Assembly (NCBI RefSeq): GCF_013407935.1
Contig: NZ_JACBZU010000001.1
Span: 930,001 to 994,000 of the forward strand
Origin: Allomuricauda sp. ARW1Y1
GTDB taxonomy: Bacteria > Bacteroidota > Bacteroidia > Flavobacteriales > Flavobacteriaceae
DNA: 64,000 bases
Direction: 5' to 3'
Position 1 is the stretch's first letter, and each line of letters starts with the position of its first letter. The translations under genes and the position numbers were made by a program. The notes below the pieces were generated by a model. That model was not told the origin of the DNA. It saw only the letters and a list, made by a program, of their open reading frames with translations, and made no database searches. Shown one piece after another: positions 55,104 through 64,000 of this stretch.

Positions 55104-56855
55104 ATGGCGTCGCATTACGAAGCACCTATTCGAAAGCCCTTAGTGGTCGGAGACAAAGGATACCACGATGTAACAGTGGACATTGCCCGTCCGGTTGAGG
55201 GAAAGGCCAATAAGCAATGGTGGATAGTATTCTCCATTGCCTTGGTGGCATTCCTCTGGGGTCTAGGATGTATCATTTATACCATTTCTACAGGTATTGG
55301 GGTTTGGGGTCTTAACCGAACCGTAAACTGGGCCTGGGATATTACCAACTTCGTTTGGTGGGTAGGTATCGGTCACGCAGGTACCCTGATTTCAGCGGTA
55401 TTATTGCTCTTCCGTCAAAAATGGAGAATGGCGATCAACCGCTCCGCTGAGGCGATGACCATTTTTTCCGTTGTTCAAGCCGGATTGTTCCCGATCATTC
55501 ACATGGGACGGCCATGGTTGGCATATTGGGTGTTGCCCATTCCCAACCAATTTGGTTCACTATGGGTAAACTTTAACTCGCCCTTGCTTTGGGACGTGTT
55601 CGCGATTTCAACCTATCTTTCCGTATCCTTGGTGTTCTGGTGGACAGGTTTGTTGCCTGATTTTGCCATGATCCGCGATAGGGCCGTAAAACCGTTCCAA
55701 AAGAAAATATACAGTCTGTTGAGCTTCGGTTGGACAGGACGTGCAAAGGATTGGCAACGTTTTGAGGAAGTTTCCTTGGTATTGGCAGGTTTGGCCACGC
55801 CCTTGGTACTTTCCGTACACACCATTGTATCGTTTGACTTTGCTACCTCGGTAATTCCAGGATGGCACACCACCATCTTCCCGCCTTACTTTGTTGCGGG
55901 AGCGATTTTCTCTGGTTTTGCCATGGTAAACACTCTTTTGATCATCATGAGAAAGGTATGTAGCCTCGAAGCCTACATTACCGTACAGCATATCGAGTTG
56001 ATGAACATCGTAATCATGATTACAGGTTCTATTGTTGGATGTGCCTACATTACCGAGCTCTTTATCGCATGGTATTCTGGTGTAGAGTACGAGCAATATG
56101 CCTTCTTGAACAGGGCGACAGGACCATACGCTTGGGCATACTGGGCCATGATGACCTGTAATGTGTTCTCGCCACAGTTTATGTGGTTCAAAAAATTGAG
56201 GACCAGCATCATGTTCTCATTCTTTATCTCCATTGTGGTGAACATAGGAATGTGGTTCGAGCGTTTCGTAATTATCGTAACCTCTTTGCATAGGGATTAC
56301 TTGCCATCTTCATGGACCATGTTCTCCCCAACCTTTGTCGATATCGGAATATTTATTGGAACCATCGGATTCTTCTTCGTATTGTTCCTATTGTATTCAA
56401 GAACATTCCCGGTAATTGCACAGGCCGAGGTAAAATCCATTTTGAAGGCTTCTGGAGAGAAATACAAAAAATTAAGGGAGGCTGGTAAACCAATGTACGA
56501 AATGCCGCAAGGCGTGAACAGGGTGGTGAGTTACGATGAGCCCATTACGGATGACGTACTGATGGGGGAAGCAAAACCTACCGTTGGCGATAAGGTTGGT
56601 GTGTCTGAGTTGTTGAGTTCTATTGGAACCTTCGATGCGGCCACCGAAACCCCGGACGATTTAAAGAAAATTAAAGGAGTGGGCCCCGAGATGGAACGCA
56701 CTTTGAACGAGATAGGTATTTTTACCTATGCACAGGTCGCTAGAATGACCGAAAAAGAGTATGATTTGTTGGACTCCATCACCGGAAGGTTCCCAGGACG
56801 TGCACAGCGTGACGATTGGGCGGGTCAGGCAAAGTTGTTAAACGATAAAAAATAA
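55104..56855 (+). CDS. actC: ACIII subunit ActC (NrfD-type) with C-terminal HhH domain
   Basis: A 583-residue NrfD-like protein with about ten membrane segments (55 to about 440), the quinol-interacting core of ACIII. Hallmarks are the GIGHAGTLISAVLLLFRQKW and EAMTIFSVVQAGLFPIIHMG helices. Beyond the membrane part is a soluble tail, and residues 518-583 form a helix-hairpin-helix domain (DLKKIKGVGPEMERTLNEIG; ending WAGQAKLLNDKK), which matches the extra domain of S2 in this window. The frame and composition are continuous, so the fusion is real. Its contribution to the complex is unknown. It ends two bases before actD. Confidence 0.93.
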   Translation: MASHYEAPIRKPLVVGDKGYHDVTVDIARPVEGKANKQWWIVFSIALVAFLWGLGCIIYTISTGIGVWGLNRTVNWAWDITNFVWWVGIGHAGTLISAVLLLFRQKWRMAINRSAEAMTIFSVVQAGLFPIIHMGRPWLAYWVLPIPNQFGSLWVNFNSPLLWDVFAISTYLSVSLVFWWTGLLPDFAMIRDRAVKPFQKKIYSLLSFGWTGRAKDWQRFEEVSLVLAGLATPLVLSVHTIVSFDFATSVIPGWHTTIFPPYFVAGAIFSGFAMVNTLLIIMRKVCSLEAYITVQHIELMNIVIMITGSIVGCAYITELFIAWYSGVEYEQYAFLNRATGPYAWAYWAMMTCNVFSPQFMWFKKLRTSIMFSFFISIVVNIGMWFERFVIIVTSLHRDYLPSSWTMFSPTFVDIGIFIGTIGFFFVLFLLYSRTFPVIAQAEVKSILKASGEKYKKLREAGKPMYEMPQGVNRVVSYDEPITDDVLMGEAKPTVGDKVGVSELLSSIGTFDAATETPDDLKKIKGVGPEMERTLNEIGIFTYAQVARMTEKEYDLLDSITGRFPGRAQRDDWAGQAKLLNDKK

Positions 56856-56857
56856 TT

Positions 56858-57385
56858 ATGGCATCAAAAGTTATACAAGCACTTTACAACGATGACGATG
56901 TGTTGATGCATGCTGTAAAAAAGGTTAGGGCAGAGCGACATCATATCGAAGAGGTGTACACTCCTTTTCCAGTTCACGGTCTAGATAAGGCCATGGGGTT
57001 GGAGGACACTCGAATCGCCATTACCTCTTTCCTTTACGGATGTTTGGGATTGACGGTCGCCATAGTTATGATGAACTATATCATGATAGAGGATTGGCCC
57101 CAAGACATTGGTGGTAAGCCAAGCTTTAGCTACTTGGAGAACATGCCTGCCTTTGTTCCGATTATGTTTGAGCTTACGGTTTTCTTTGCGGCCCACTTGA
57201 TGGTGATCACGTTTTACCTCAGAAGTAAAATGTGGCCTTTCAAAAAAGCGGAGAACCCGGATAAGCGTACTACCGACGACCATTTCTTGATGGAGATTGG
57301 TGTACATGATAATGAAAAGGAACTTGCTGACCTGTTGTGGGAAACAGGAGCAGTGGAAGTAAAAGTTACAGAAAAGGAGTCTTAA
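56858..57385 (+). CDS. actD: ACIII subunit ActD (DUF3341)
   Basis: A 175-residue protein with two membrane segments in the middle (RIAITSFLYGCLGLTVAIVM and MPAFVPIMFELTVFFAAHLM) and a ferredoxin-like soluble part, the DUF3341 family that is ActD of ACIII. The N-terminal VIQALYNDDDVLMHAVKKVR motif is conserved. It starts two bases after actC, so translation is probably coupled. Confidence 0.93.
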   Translation: MASKVIQALYNDDDVLMHAVKKVRAERHHIEEVYTPFPVHGLDKAMGLEDTRIAITSFLYGCLGLTVAIVMMNYIMIEDWPQDIGGKPSFSYLENMPAFVPIMFELTVFFAAHLMVITFYLRSKMWPFKKAENPDKRTTDDHFLMEIGVHDNEKELADLLWETGAVEVKVTEKES

Positions 57386-57389
57386 GAAT

Positions 57390-57959
57390 ATGAAGCAATT
57401 AGGTAAAATAAGTGTTGTTTTGGTGTTGGTTTTGTTTGCAGCATCTTGCGCGGACAAGAACAGCCCAAACTACCAATACATGCCAAACATGTACGAACCC
57501 GTAGGATATGAAACCTACCAAGGTGTGGACAATGGATTGTTTCCTGATGGAACATCTGCCCTGTTGCCTGCCGAAGGAACCATTTCCAGAGGATACATGC
57601 CCTATGAGTTCGAAAACACTCCAGAAGGCAAAGAGCTCGCAAGGATGGACACCAGTCCATTGGATTCCCTTAACCAAGAAGAAAATTTGGCTCGGGGAGC
57701 GGAACTATATGCTATCTATTGTGCAATTTGCCATGGCGTAAAAGGTGATGGACAAGGCACCCTTGTAAAAAGAGAAAAAATATTAGGTGTTCCCAGCTAC
57801 GCGGATGCAGCTAGAAACATTACTGTAGGATCAACTTACCACACCATTTACTATGGTCTGAACTCTATGGGCTCGTATGCTTCGCAGTTCGCCAATGAGG
57901 AAGAAATGTGGCAAGTATCCGAATACGTGATGAAGTTAAAGGAAGACCTAACAAAATAA
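57390..57959 (+). CDS. actE: ACIII subunit ActE (monohaem cytochrome c lipoprotein)
   Basis: A 189-residue lipoprotein (signal ending LLFAASC) with one haem motif CAICH (GVKGDGQGT follows) and the Met-ligand region in MGSYASQFANEEEMWQVSEY. It is the monohaem periplasmic subunit of ACIII. It is four bases after actD and 17 before actF. Confidence 0.95.
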   Translation: MKQLGKISVVLVLVLFAASCADKNSPNYQYMPNMYEPVGYETYQGVDNGLFPDGTSALLPAEGTISRGYMPYEFENTPEGKELARMDTSPLDSLNQEENLARGAELYAIYCAICHGVKGDGQGTLVKREKILGVPSYADAARNITVGSTYHTIYYGLNSMGSYASQFANEEEMWQVSEYVMKLKEDLTK

Positions 57960-57976
57960 TAGGATAAGAAGAAACT

Positions 57977-59311
57977 ATGTATACCTTTTCAAACAAACTT
58001 AGACTAGGATCTTTCATAGCCATGGGGCTTGGATTTATATTCCTTGTAATTGGTTTTATGTCTGCCCCATCAACTGTGGAAGAGGCCAAGGCCATGGTAG
58101 CAGTGCACGATGATGGCCATGGTGAAGGGCATGCAGAGGAAGCCGGTACAGGCCATGCCGAAGAGCAAGGACATGGTGAGGCCGCTCATGGTGAAGCCCA
58201 CGATGCTTCCCACGATGAGCATTTGTTGCACCAATTGCAGAATAGACCTTGGTCCGCACTTTACGTAGCCGCCTTCTTTTTCTTTATGATTTCATTGGGC
58301 GTTTTGGCATTTTATGCCATCCAACGTGCCGCACAAGCGGGCTGGTCCCCATTGTTGTTCCGTGTCATGGAAGGTATAACCGCTTATTTGGTTCCAGGTG
58401 GAATCATTGTGTTTGTAATCTTGTTGCTTTCCGCATTGCACTTCAACCATATGTTTGTTTGGATGGATGCCGAAACTGTGGCACACGATGAATTGCTGCA
58501 AGGCAAAGCTGGTTATTTGAATCCGACCTTCTTTTTGATCAGGGCCGCCATTTTCTTGGGTGGATGGATTTTCTACCGTCAGTATTCAAGAAAACTGTCC
58601 TTGGCACAAGATGAAGCCGATGACAATAGCAACTTCGTAAAAAACTTTAGATGGTCTGCCGGTTTCTTGGTGTTCTACCTAGTGACCGAATCCATGATGT
58701 CATGGGATTGGATCATGAGTTTAGATCCACACTGGTTCAGTACCCTTTTCGGATGGTATGTATTTGCCAGTATGTTCGTATCCGGGATTACCGTGATTGC
58801 CATGGTGACCGTTTACTTGAAATCAAAAGGATATTTAGAGCAAGTCAATGATAGCCACATCCACGATTTGGCCAAGTTTATGTTCGGTATCAGTATTTTC
58901 TGGACCTATCTGTGGTTCTCACAGTTCATGCTGATTTGGTATGCCAATATCCCTGAAGAGGTAACCTACTACATCGCACGTTTTGAGGACTACAAACTGC
59001 CCTTTTTCGGAATGTTGGTGATGAACTTTGTGTTCCCATTGTTGGTATTGATGAACAGCGACTACAAAAGGGTCAACTGGTTTGTGATCATGACGGGTAT
59101 CGTGGTGTTGTTTGGCCACTATTTGGATATATTCAATATGGTAATGCCTGCAACGGTAGGCGACCAGTGGTTCATTGGTCTTCCAGAGATTGGTGGTATC
59201 CTGTTCTTTGGTGGTTTGTTCGTTTTCTGGGTGTTCACCGCTTTGACCAAGGCACCATTGCAGCCCAAACGAAACCCATTTATTGAAGAGAGTAGACATT
59301 TTCATTATTAA
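57977..59311 (+). CDS. actF: ACIII subunit ActF
   Basis: A 444-residue membrane protein with about ten helices, an NrfD-related partner of ActC. Marks are RVMEGITAYLVPGGIIVFVI and FMFGISIFWTYLWFSQFMLI. A His/Gly/Glu-rich loop (about residues 36-78, with repeated GHGE, HAEE and AHGE words) follows the first membrane helix and is a likely metal-binding or flexible segment not needed for the fold. It is the last ACIII gene before the coxBA pair. Confidence 0.94.
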   Translation: MYTFSNKLRLGSFIAMGLGFIFLVIGFMSAPSTVEEAKAMVAVHDDGHGEGHAEEAGTGHAEEQGHGEAAHGEAHDASHDEHLLHQLQNRPWSALYVAAFFFFMISLGVLAFYAIQRAAQAGWSPLLFRVMEGITAYLVPGGIIVFVILLLSALHFNHMFVWMDAETVAHDELLQGKAGYLNPTFFLIRAAIFLGGWIFYRQYSRKLSLAQDEADDNSNFVKNFRWSAGFLVFYLVTESMMSWDWIMSLDPHWFSTLFGWYVFASMFVSGITVIAMVTVYLKSKGYLEQVNDSHIHDLAKFMFGISIFWTYLWFSQFMLIWYANIPEEVTYYIARFEDYKLPFFGMLVMNFVFPLLVLMNSDYKRVNWFVIMTGIVVLFGHYLDIFNMVMPATVGDQWFIGLPEIGGILFFGGLFVFWVFTALTKAPLQPKRNPFIEESRHFHY

Positions 59312-59345
59312 TAGAATACGATTTAAGTCTTAGATAGATATAAAG

Positions 59346-60470
59346 ATGACTGCATTATTAACATTTACTGTTTTAGTTCTGGTTGCCATAGCCATTTGGC
59401 AAATGACCAAGATTTTTGAATTGTCGCAGACTAAGACAGAACGCGCTGAGATAGCTAACGATTCCGATAACAAAAACAATGGTTACCTGTTGTTTGCGTT
59501 CTTGATATTCATCTACGGAATCACCATTTTCAGTTTTGCCAAATATTCCAAGATGCTTTTGCCAGATGCTGCATCGGAACATGGTGGGGAATACGATCAG
59601 TTGATGTGGGTGTCCTTTGCCATCATTTTCTTTGTGCAGACCATTACGCAGGCACTATTGCACTATTTCGGCTATAAATACCGCGGACAAAAGGGAAGAA
59701 AAGCGCTCTTTTTCGCAGACAACGATAGATTGGAGTTCATCTGGACCATTATTCCAGTAATTGTTTTGGCAGGTTTGATTCTTTGGGGACTCTATACCTG
59801 GACCAATATTATGGATATCAACGAGGACGACGACCCATTGGTCATCGAACTCTATGCCCAACAGTTTAACTGGACCGCTAGATACGGAGGGGAGGACAAT
59901 GTGCTTGGAGAGGCCAATGTTCGATTGATCGATATCAACAGAGCCAATGTTCTTGGATTGGACGAGTCCGATCCCAACGCCGAGGACGATATTATTGTTA
60001 AGGAATTGCATTTGCCCGTAGGAAGAAAGGTAAACTTTAAAATGAGGTCGCAGGATGTATTGCACTCCGCTTACATGCCACACTTTAGGGCTCAAATGAA
60101 CTGTGTTCCCGGGATGATTACCCAATTTTCGTTCACGCCTACCGTGACCACGGAAGAAATGCGTTTGAATCCTGATGTGGTGGATAAGGTAAAAAGAACA
60201 AATGCTCTTAGGGCCGAATGGGCTGCCGAAGGCAGACCCAACAGCGAACCTTGGGAGTTCGATTATGTACTATTGTGCAATAAGATTTGCGGAAAGTCAC
60301 ATTATAACATGCAGATGAGGATTGTTGTAGAGACGGAGGAAGAGTACAACAAGTGGTTGGCCGAGCAGAAAACCTTCAAGGAAACCGTAATGGTGGACGA
60401 TACTGAAGGAGCAGAGGTTGCTGAAACGGAACCCAATGCTGAGGAAATGGAAACCGCATCGGTAGAGTAA
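59346..60470 (+). CDS. coxB: cytochrome c oxidase subunit II
   Basis: A 374-residue subunit II with two membrane segments and the CuA domain. The CuA ligands are visible in CNKICGKSHYNMQMR (C-x3-C-x3-H-x2-M) with a His in VLHSAYMPHFR and Glu within the motif region. There is no fused C-terminal cytochrome c. Instead, the tail is acidic (Glu-rich, ending EEMETASVE). It lies 34 bases after actF, and the direct linkage of ACIII genes and cytochrome oxidase genes indicates a respiratory supercomplex. Confidence 0.96.
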   Translation: MTALLTFTVLVLVAIAIWQMTKIFELSQTKTERAEIANDSDNKNNGYLLFAFLIFIYGITIFSFAKYSKMLLPDAASEHGGEYDQLMWVSFAIIFFVQTITQALLHYFGYKYRGQKGRKALFFADNDRLEFIWTIIPVIVLAGLILWGLYTWTNIMDINEDDDPLVIELYAQQFNWTARYGGEDNVLGEANVRLIDINRANVLGLDESDPNAEDDIIVKELHLPVGRKVNFKMRSQDVLHSAYMPHFRAQMNCVPGMITQFSFTPTVTTEEMRLNPDVVDKVKRTNALRAEWAAEGRPNSEPWEFDYVLLCNKICGKSHYNMQMRIVVETEEEYNKWLAEQKTFKETVMVDDTEGAEVAETEPNAEEMETASVE

Positions 60471-60509
60471 AAAACAAAAAAAAAGAAATAACGAAAAATT
60501 AATTGGATT

Positions 60510-62330
60510 ATGTCTGAAGCTCATGAAAGTCACCATGATCATCACGATGATCACGGACATCACCATAAGGAAACCTTCATAACGAAATATATTTTCAGTC
60601 AGGACCATAAGATGATTGCCAAGCAATATCTTATCACGGGTCTTATTATGGGGTTCATCGGAATTGCAATGTCCCTATTGTTTCGAATGCAATTGGCATG
60701 GCCAGGGGAATCCTTCGCCATTTTTGAAGCAGTTTTGGGCAAATGGGCACCTGATGGCGTAATGGATGCTGATATTTATTTGGCATTGGTTACCATCCAT
60801 GGAACGCTCATGGTATTCTTTGTGCTAACGGCCGGTTTGAGCGGTACGTTTAGTAACCTATTGATTCCATTGCAGATTGGAGCCAGGGATATGGCATCTG
60901 GATTCTTGAACATGGTGTCGTACTGGTTGTTTTTCATTTCGTCTGTGATTATGATTTGCAGCTTGTTCGTGGAAGCAGGACCTGCTGCCGCCGGATGGAC
61001 TATTTATCCTCCATTGAGTGCATTGCCAATGGCGCAACCTGGTTCAGGTATGGGTATGACCCTTTGGTTGGTATCCATGGCCATCTTTATTGCATCCTCT
61101 TTGTTGGGGTCCTTAAACTATATCGTAACGGTAATCAACCTTAGGACCAAAGGAATGTCCATGACTCGTTTGCCGTTGACAATTTGGGCATTTTTCGTGA
61201 CTGCCATTATTGGTGTGATTTCCTTCCCAGTATTGTTGTCCGCAGCGTTGCTGTTGATCATGGATAGAAGTTTTGGAACCTCCTTCTTCTTATCGGATAT
61301 CTTTATTCAAGGAGAGGTATTACACTATCAAGGTGGATCGCCGGTACTTTACGAGCACTTGTTCTGGTTCTTGGGTCACCCAGAGGTATATATTGTATTG
61401 TTGCCTGCCTTGGGTATTACCTCGGAGGTAATGTCAACAAACGCAAGAAAACCGATTTTTGGATACAGGGCGATGGTAGCATCGATTCTTGCAATCGCTT
61501 TCTTGTCCACTATCGTATGGGGCCACCACATGTTCGTATCCGGTATGAACCCATTCTTGGGCTCGGTATTTACATTTACCACCCTATTGATTGCGATACC
61601 ATCAGCCGTAAAAGCATTTAACTATATCACTACCCTTTGGAAAGGTAACCTGCAGCTGAACCCAGCGATGTTGTTTTCCATTGGTTTGGTTTCTACCTTC
61701 ATTACGGGAGGTCTTACAGGGATTATCCTTGGGGATAGTACATTGGACATCAACGTGCACGATACCTACTTCGTAGTGGCTCACTTCCACTTGGTAATGG
61801 GTATATCGGCACTTTATGGACTTTTTGCCGGGGTATACCACTGGTTCCCTAAAATGTTCCAAGGCCGAATGATGAACAAGAACTTGGGTTATGTACACTT
61901 CTGGATTACCGCAGTATGTGCCTACGGGGTATTCTTCCCGATGCACTTTGTGGGTATGGCAGGGGTGCCACGTCGTTACTATGAGAACACCGCCTTCCCA
62001 ATGTTCGATGAATTGACCAACGTACAGGTCTTGATGACCGTATTTGCGATCATAGCAGGTTTGGCACAATTGGTATTTGTATACAACTTTATCTCCAGTA
62101 TTTTCTACGGAAAGCGAGGACCGGTCAACCCTTGGAGTTCCAATACGTTGGAGTGGACAACACCTCAGGAGCATATCCACGGAAACTGGCCTGGTGAAAT
62201 CCCTCACGTATACCGTTGGGCATACGATTACAGTAAAACTTACGAAAATGGGGAGTACATCATTGCAGGGCAGGATTTTGTACCACAGAACGTACCGCTG
62301 CAGGCAAATGAGGAAGAACTCAACCATTAA
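60510..62330 (+). CDS. coxA: cytochrome c oxidase subunit I
   Basis: A 606-residue haem-copper oxidase catalytic subunit with about 12 membrane helices. CuB and haem ligands are in WFLGHPEVYIVLLP (the His-Tyr pair), WGHHMFVSGMNP and VVAHFHLVMG. A His/Asp-rich N-terminal extension (ESHHDHHDDHGHHHKE) comes before the first helix. It is the last gene of the unit and is followed by a strong terminator. Confidence 0.97.
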   Translation: MSEAHESHHDHHDDHGHHHKETFITKYIFSQDHKMIAKQYLITGLIMGFIGIAMSLLFRMQLAWPGESFAIFEAVLGKWAPDGVMDADIYLALVTIHGTLMVFFVLTAGLSGTFSNLLIPLQIGARDMASGFLNMVSYWLFFISSVIMICSLFVEAGPAAAGWTIYPPLSALPMAQPGSGMGMTLWLVSMAIFIASSLLGSLNYIVTVINLRTKGMSMTRLPLTIWAFFVTAIIGVISFPVLLSAALLLIMDRSFGTSFFLSDIFIQGEVLHYQGGSPVLYEHLFWFLGHPEVYIVLLPALGITSEVMSTNARKPIFGYRAMVASILAIAFLSTIVWGHHMFVSGMNPFLGSVFTFTTLLIAIPSAVKAFNYITTLWKGNLQLNPAMLFSIGLVSTFITGGLTGIILGDSTLDINVHDTYFVVAHFHLVMGISALYGLFAGVYHWFPKMFQGRMMNKNLGYVHFWITAVCAYGVFFPMHFVGMAGVPRRYYENTAFPMFDELTNVQVLMTVFAIIAGLAQLVFVYNFISSIFYGKRGPVNPWSSNTLEWTTPQEHIHGNWPGEIPHVYRWAYDYSKTYENGEYIIAGQDFVPQNVPLQANEEELNH

Positions 62331-62350
62331 GATATAGATTAATAGATTTT

Positions 62351-62384
62351 AAAAGGCCCGTTCCATATTGGACGGGCTTTTTTT
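62351..62384 (+). terminator. terminator of the act-cox operon
   Basis: GCCCGTTC (62356-62363) pairs with GGACGGGC (62370-62377), one G-T pair, preceded by AAAA and followed by T7. It is 21 bases after the coxA stop. Confidence 0.9.
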
Positions 62385-62453
62385 GTGATGACATTCTTTG
62401 AGGTGAATTGTATATCTTTAAATACATTTCCCCCATAAATGAAACTAACTATC

Positions 62454-63278
62454 ATGAAAAAGTTGCTTATTCTATTGTTGATAGCATCTCCACTTTGGAT
62501 GCAGGCCCAGCGTAAACCCAAAATCAAGGGCAGCCGTATTGTCACCCAGGTCAGTGAGGAACTGCCGCCTTTTGATGCCATAGTACTGAACGACGACCTC
62601 AAAATCAATTTGAAAAAATCTTTGGGTACCGGGTTTCATCTTATTGCGGATGATAACCTTATCGATGTTCTCAAATTTGAAGTACAGGACGGTAAGCTGG
62701 TCATTAGTTCTTATTACAACATCACAGCCAAAAAGCAGCTGGAAATAACGGTAGATTATACCGAGCTGAAAGCTATCACCGTAAAAAATGGAACGATGGT
62801 TTCCAAGGATGTCATTGAATCCAATGAGCTGTTTGTGGATGGCTTTAACAATGCCAAAATGGATATTAAGGCCAATGCCGCCGTGATGGACATCAATTTG
62901 GAAGACACGAGCAGTGGTGATTTTCACACCGAGGTCGATTCTTTGAACATCAATTTGAACAAAAGGGCACGGGCCTACGTGTATGCACAGATCAATTCAG
63001 GAATAGTGGATCTGGAAGGCAATGCGTCTCTGGCCATGGAAGGTACTTCGGATAAGATACAGATCAATGCTATGGATTATGCCAAGTACAAGGGCGAAAC
63101 GATGCAAATCAGTTCATGTCGTTTAGAGATTGCTGGAAACGCCGACGCCAGGGTGTACGCCTTTGGCGATATCAGCATCAAGTCATCCGGGGATTCGGGT
63201 ATTCACTTATATGGAGCGCCAAAAATCACTATTGAAGAGTTTTTGGGAAGGTCCCAATTGATCAAAAAGGAAGACTAA
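62454..63278 (+). CDS. DUF2807 (head GIN domain) exported protein
   Basis: A 274-residue exported protein with signal MKKLLILLLIASPLWMQAQ. The body is a right-handed beta-type repeat of the DUF2807 family: DAIVLNDDLKINLKKSLG, LKFEVQDGKLVISSYYN, ELKAITVKNGTMVSKDV and later repeats. The function is unknown; cell-surface adhesion is often suggested. I chose ATG at 62454 rather than 62439. A candidate promoter (TTTG at 62397, TACATTTC at 62423) would start transcription next to the first ATG, and the signal begins at the second. Its 3' end overlaps the convergent acyl-CoA oxidase gene by four bases. Confidence 0.85.
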   Translation: MKKLLILLLIASPLWMQAQRKPKIKGSRIVTQVSEELPPFDAIVLNDDLKINLKKSLGTGFHLIADDNLIDVLKFEVQDGKLVISSYYNITAKKQLEITVDYTELKAITVKNGTMVSKDVIESNELFVDGFNNAKMDIKANAAVMDINLEDTSSGDFHTEVDSLNINLNKRARAYVYAQINSGIVDLEGNASLAMEGTSDKIQINAMDYAKYKGETMQISSCRLEIAGNADARVYAFGDISIKSSGDSGIHLYGAPKITIEEFLGRSQLIKKED

Positions 63279-64000
63279 CCCTGTTGGGCAATGGGCGCGG
63301 TAAGGCAATGACTTGGAATGCCAAAGCCATCTACCAAAACTTCGATGTGTGGCCTCAATTCTGTGGATAATCGCTCCACGCGTTGGCGTATCGCCTTGGA
63401 TTTAGTACTGCCAATATAACCTTGCTCCAGATACCATCGTGCATCCGAATTGATTTGATCCAAAGCATAAAGGCACCCGAGTTTCTCCAGTAGTCCGCCA
63501 TACTTAACGTCCGTCACATTTTGATACCGTTCACAGTAGATACTATAGGCCAACTCTACACTGTACGCCTTGCCCAGCGCCAATAAATGGGTCTGTACCT
63601 TTAAAAATGCTTGGTAGGATGGAATCCCTTTTTTAATGTAATTGCGGATGCGCATGGCCAAGGTATAGGTCAATCTTCGGGTGCGATAGTCGAACGCATG
63701 CTTGTGGAACTTGGGATTGTACAGATGCTCGGCATCCACTTTATTGGAGTAGAGCGGGTTGATTGCTGTTAACTTGTCCGAAAGCTGGGTCTGTAACAGT
63801 TTAAGTACCGAAGCAAACCCTGCACTGTTGAATTCAGAACGAAAATCGGATAATATGCCTTTGGCGGCCAACTGAAGCAATACGGTGTTGTCCCCTTCAA
63901 AAGTGGTGAAGATATCCACATCCCCTTTTAAGTCCGCGATTCGGTTTTCCAAAAGGTAGCCCTTTCCTCCGCAGGCCTCGCGACATTCCTGAATGGTTTC
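63275..64000 (-). CDS. acyl-CoA oxidase/dehydrogenase, C-terminal part (cut by window edge)
   Basis: The C-terminal about 241 residues of an acyl-CoA oxidase-like flavoprotein that oxidises fatty acyl-CoA to the trans-2-enoyl form. The first residues visible from the right edge contain ECREACGGKGYLLENRIADL, then DVDIFTTFEGDNTVLLQLAA, the flavin-binding and oxidase-type signature of the ACOX group. The frame is open through the right edge, so the N-terminal part lies outside. It converges with the DUF2807 gene. Confidence 0.88.
   Translation of the reverse strand, partial: ETIQECREACGGKGYLLENRIADLKGDVDIFTTFEGDNTVLLQLAAKGILSDFRSEFNSAGFASVLKLLQTQLSDKLTAINPLYSNKVDAEHLYNPKFHKHAFDYRTRRLTYTLAMRIRNYIKKGIPSYQAFLKVQTHLLALGKAYSVELAYSIYCERYQNVTDVKYGGLLEKLGCLYALDQINSDARWYLEQGYIGSTKSKAIRQRVERLSTELRPHIEVLVDGFGIPSHCLTAPIAQQG

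Overview
The window looks like chromosomal DNA of a marine Flavobacteriaceae bacterium (Bacteroidota), probably near Muricauda/Allomuricauda. That genus guess is inference from gene content and was not tested. Signs for the phylum seen directly are: promoters of the form TTTG-N19-TAnnTTTG (perfect copies before rplM and before tRNA-Gln), near absence of Shine-Dalgarno sequences, an Alternative Complex III operon, a DUF2723 (GT117) protein, DUF5916 and DUF2807 proteins, and a large secreted multidomain lectin.

Layout. 1-5,900 (minus strand): the start of an RND-type exporter, then a translation block rplM-rpsI / rpsB-tsf / pyrH-frr, with S2 carrying an extra C-terminal helix-hairpin-helix (HhH) domain. 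6,142-8,793: a DUF5916 outer-membrane protein. 8,992-15,984: a tyrosine catabolism cluster (aminotransferase, flavin-reductase-like protein, FahA, HmgA, HppD) with a ParDE toxin-antitoxin pair inside it and a divergent MarR regulator. 15,960-33,832: mixed genes, including a TauE-type permease, a tricorn-like S41 protease, two thioredoxin-fold proteins, a NIPSNAP lipoprotein, an MFS transporter, DNA polymerase I, glycosylasparaginase, CutC, a membrane metallophosphoesterase and the DUF2723 glycosyltransferase. 34,024: tRNA-Gln(TTG) with its own promoter and terminator. 34,156-42,044 (minus): a zinc metalloprotease, a YkgJ-type Cys-cluster protein, a membrane class III nucleotidyl cyclase and a PA14/TSP3/C-type-lectin protein. 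42,337-46,785: rimP-nusA-infB. 46,788-49,885: an accessory cassette. 49,932-62,330: a SPOR protein, then actABCDEF-coxBA. 62,454-64,000: a DUF2807 protein and the C-terminal part of an acyl-CoA oxidase.

The most unusual stretch is the cassette directly after infB. The last 41 bases of infB plus two bases past its stop (46,747-46,787) are repeated with one mismatch at 49,845-49,885. Between the copies lie three 21-bp direct repeats, a lipoprotein with an HExxH metallopeptidase motif, and two tandemly duplicated small Cys-containing lipoproteins. The metallopeptidase gene changes from about 64% GC to about 32% GC within a few codons near 48,060, so its C-terminal half looks exchanged. Together this resembles a cassette built like a polymorphic effector with immunity-like partners. 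That functional reading is inference.

How the genes work together: ActA-F should oxidise menaquinol and pass electrons to the CoxBA oxidase encoded in the same operon; no subunit III gene lies beside it. The tyrosine cluster would convert tyrosine through 4-hydroxyphenylpyruvate and homogentisate to fumarate and acetoacetate, but no maleylacetoacetate isomerase gene is present here. The HhH domain at the C-terminus of S2 reappears at the C-terminus of the respiratory subunit ActC.
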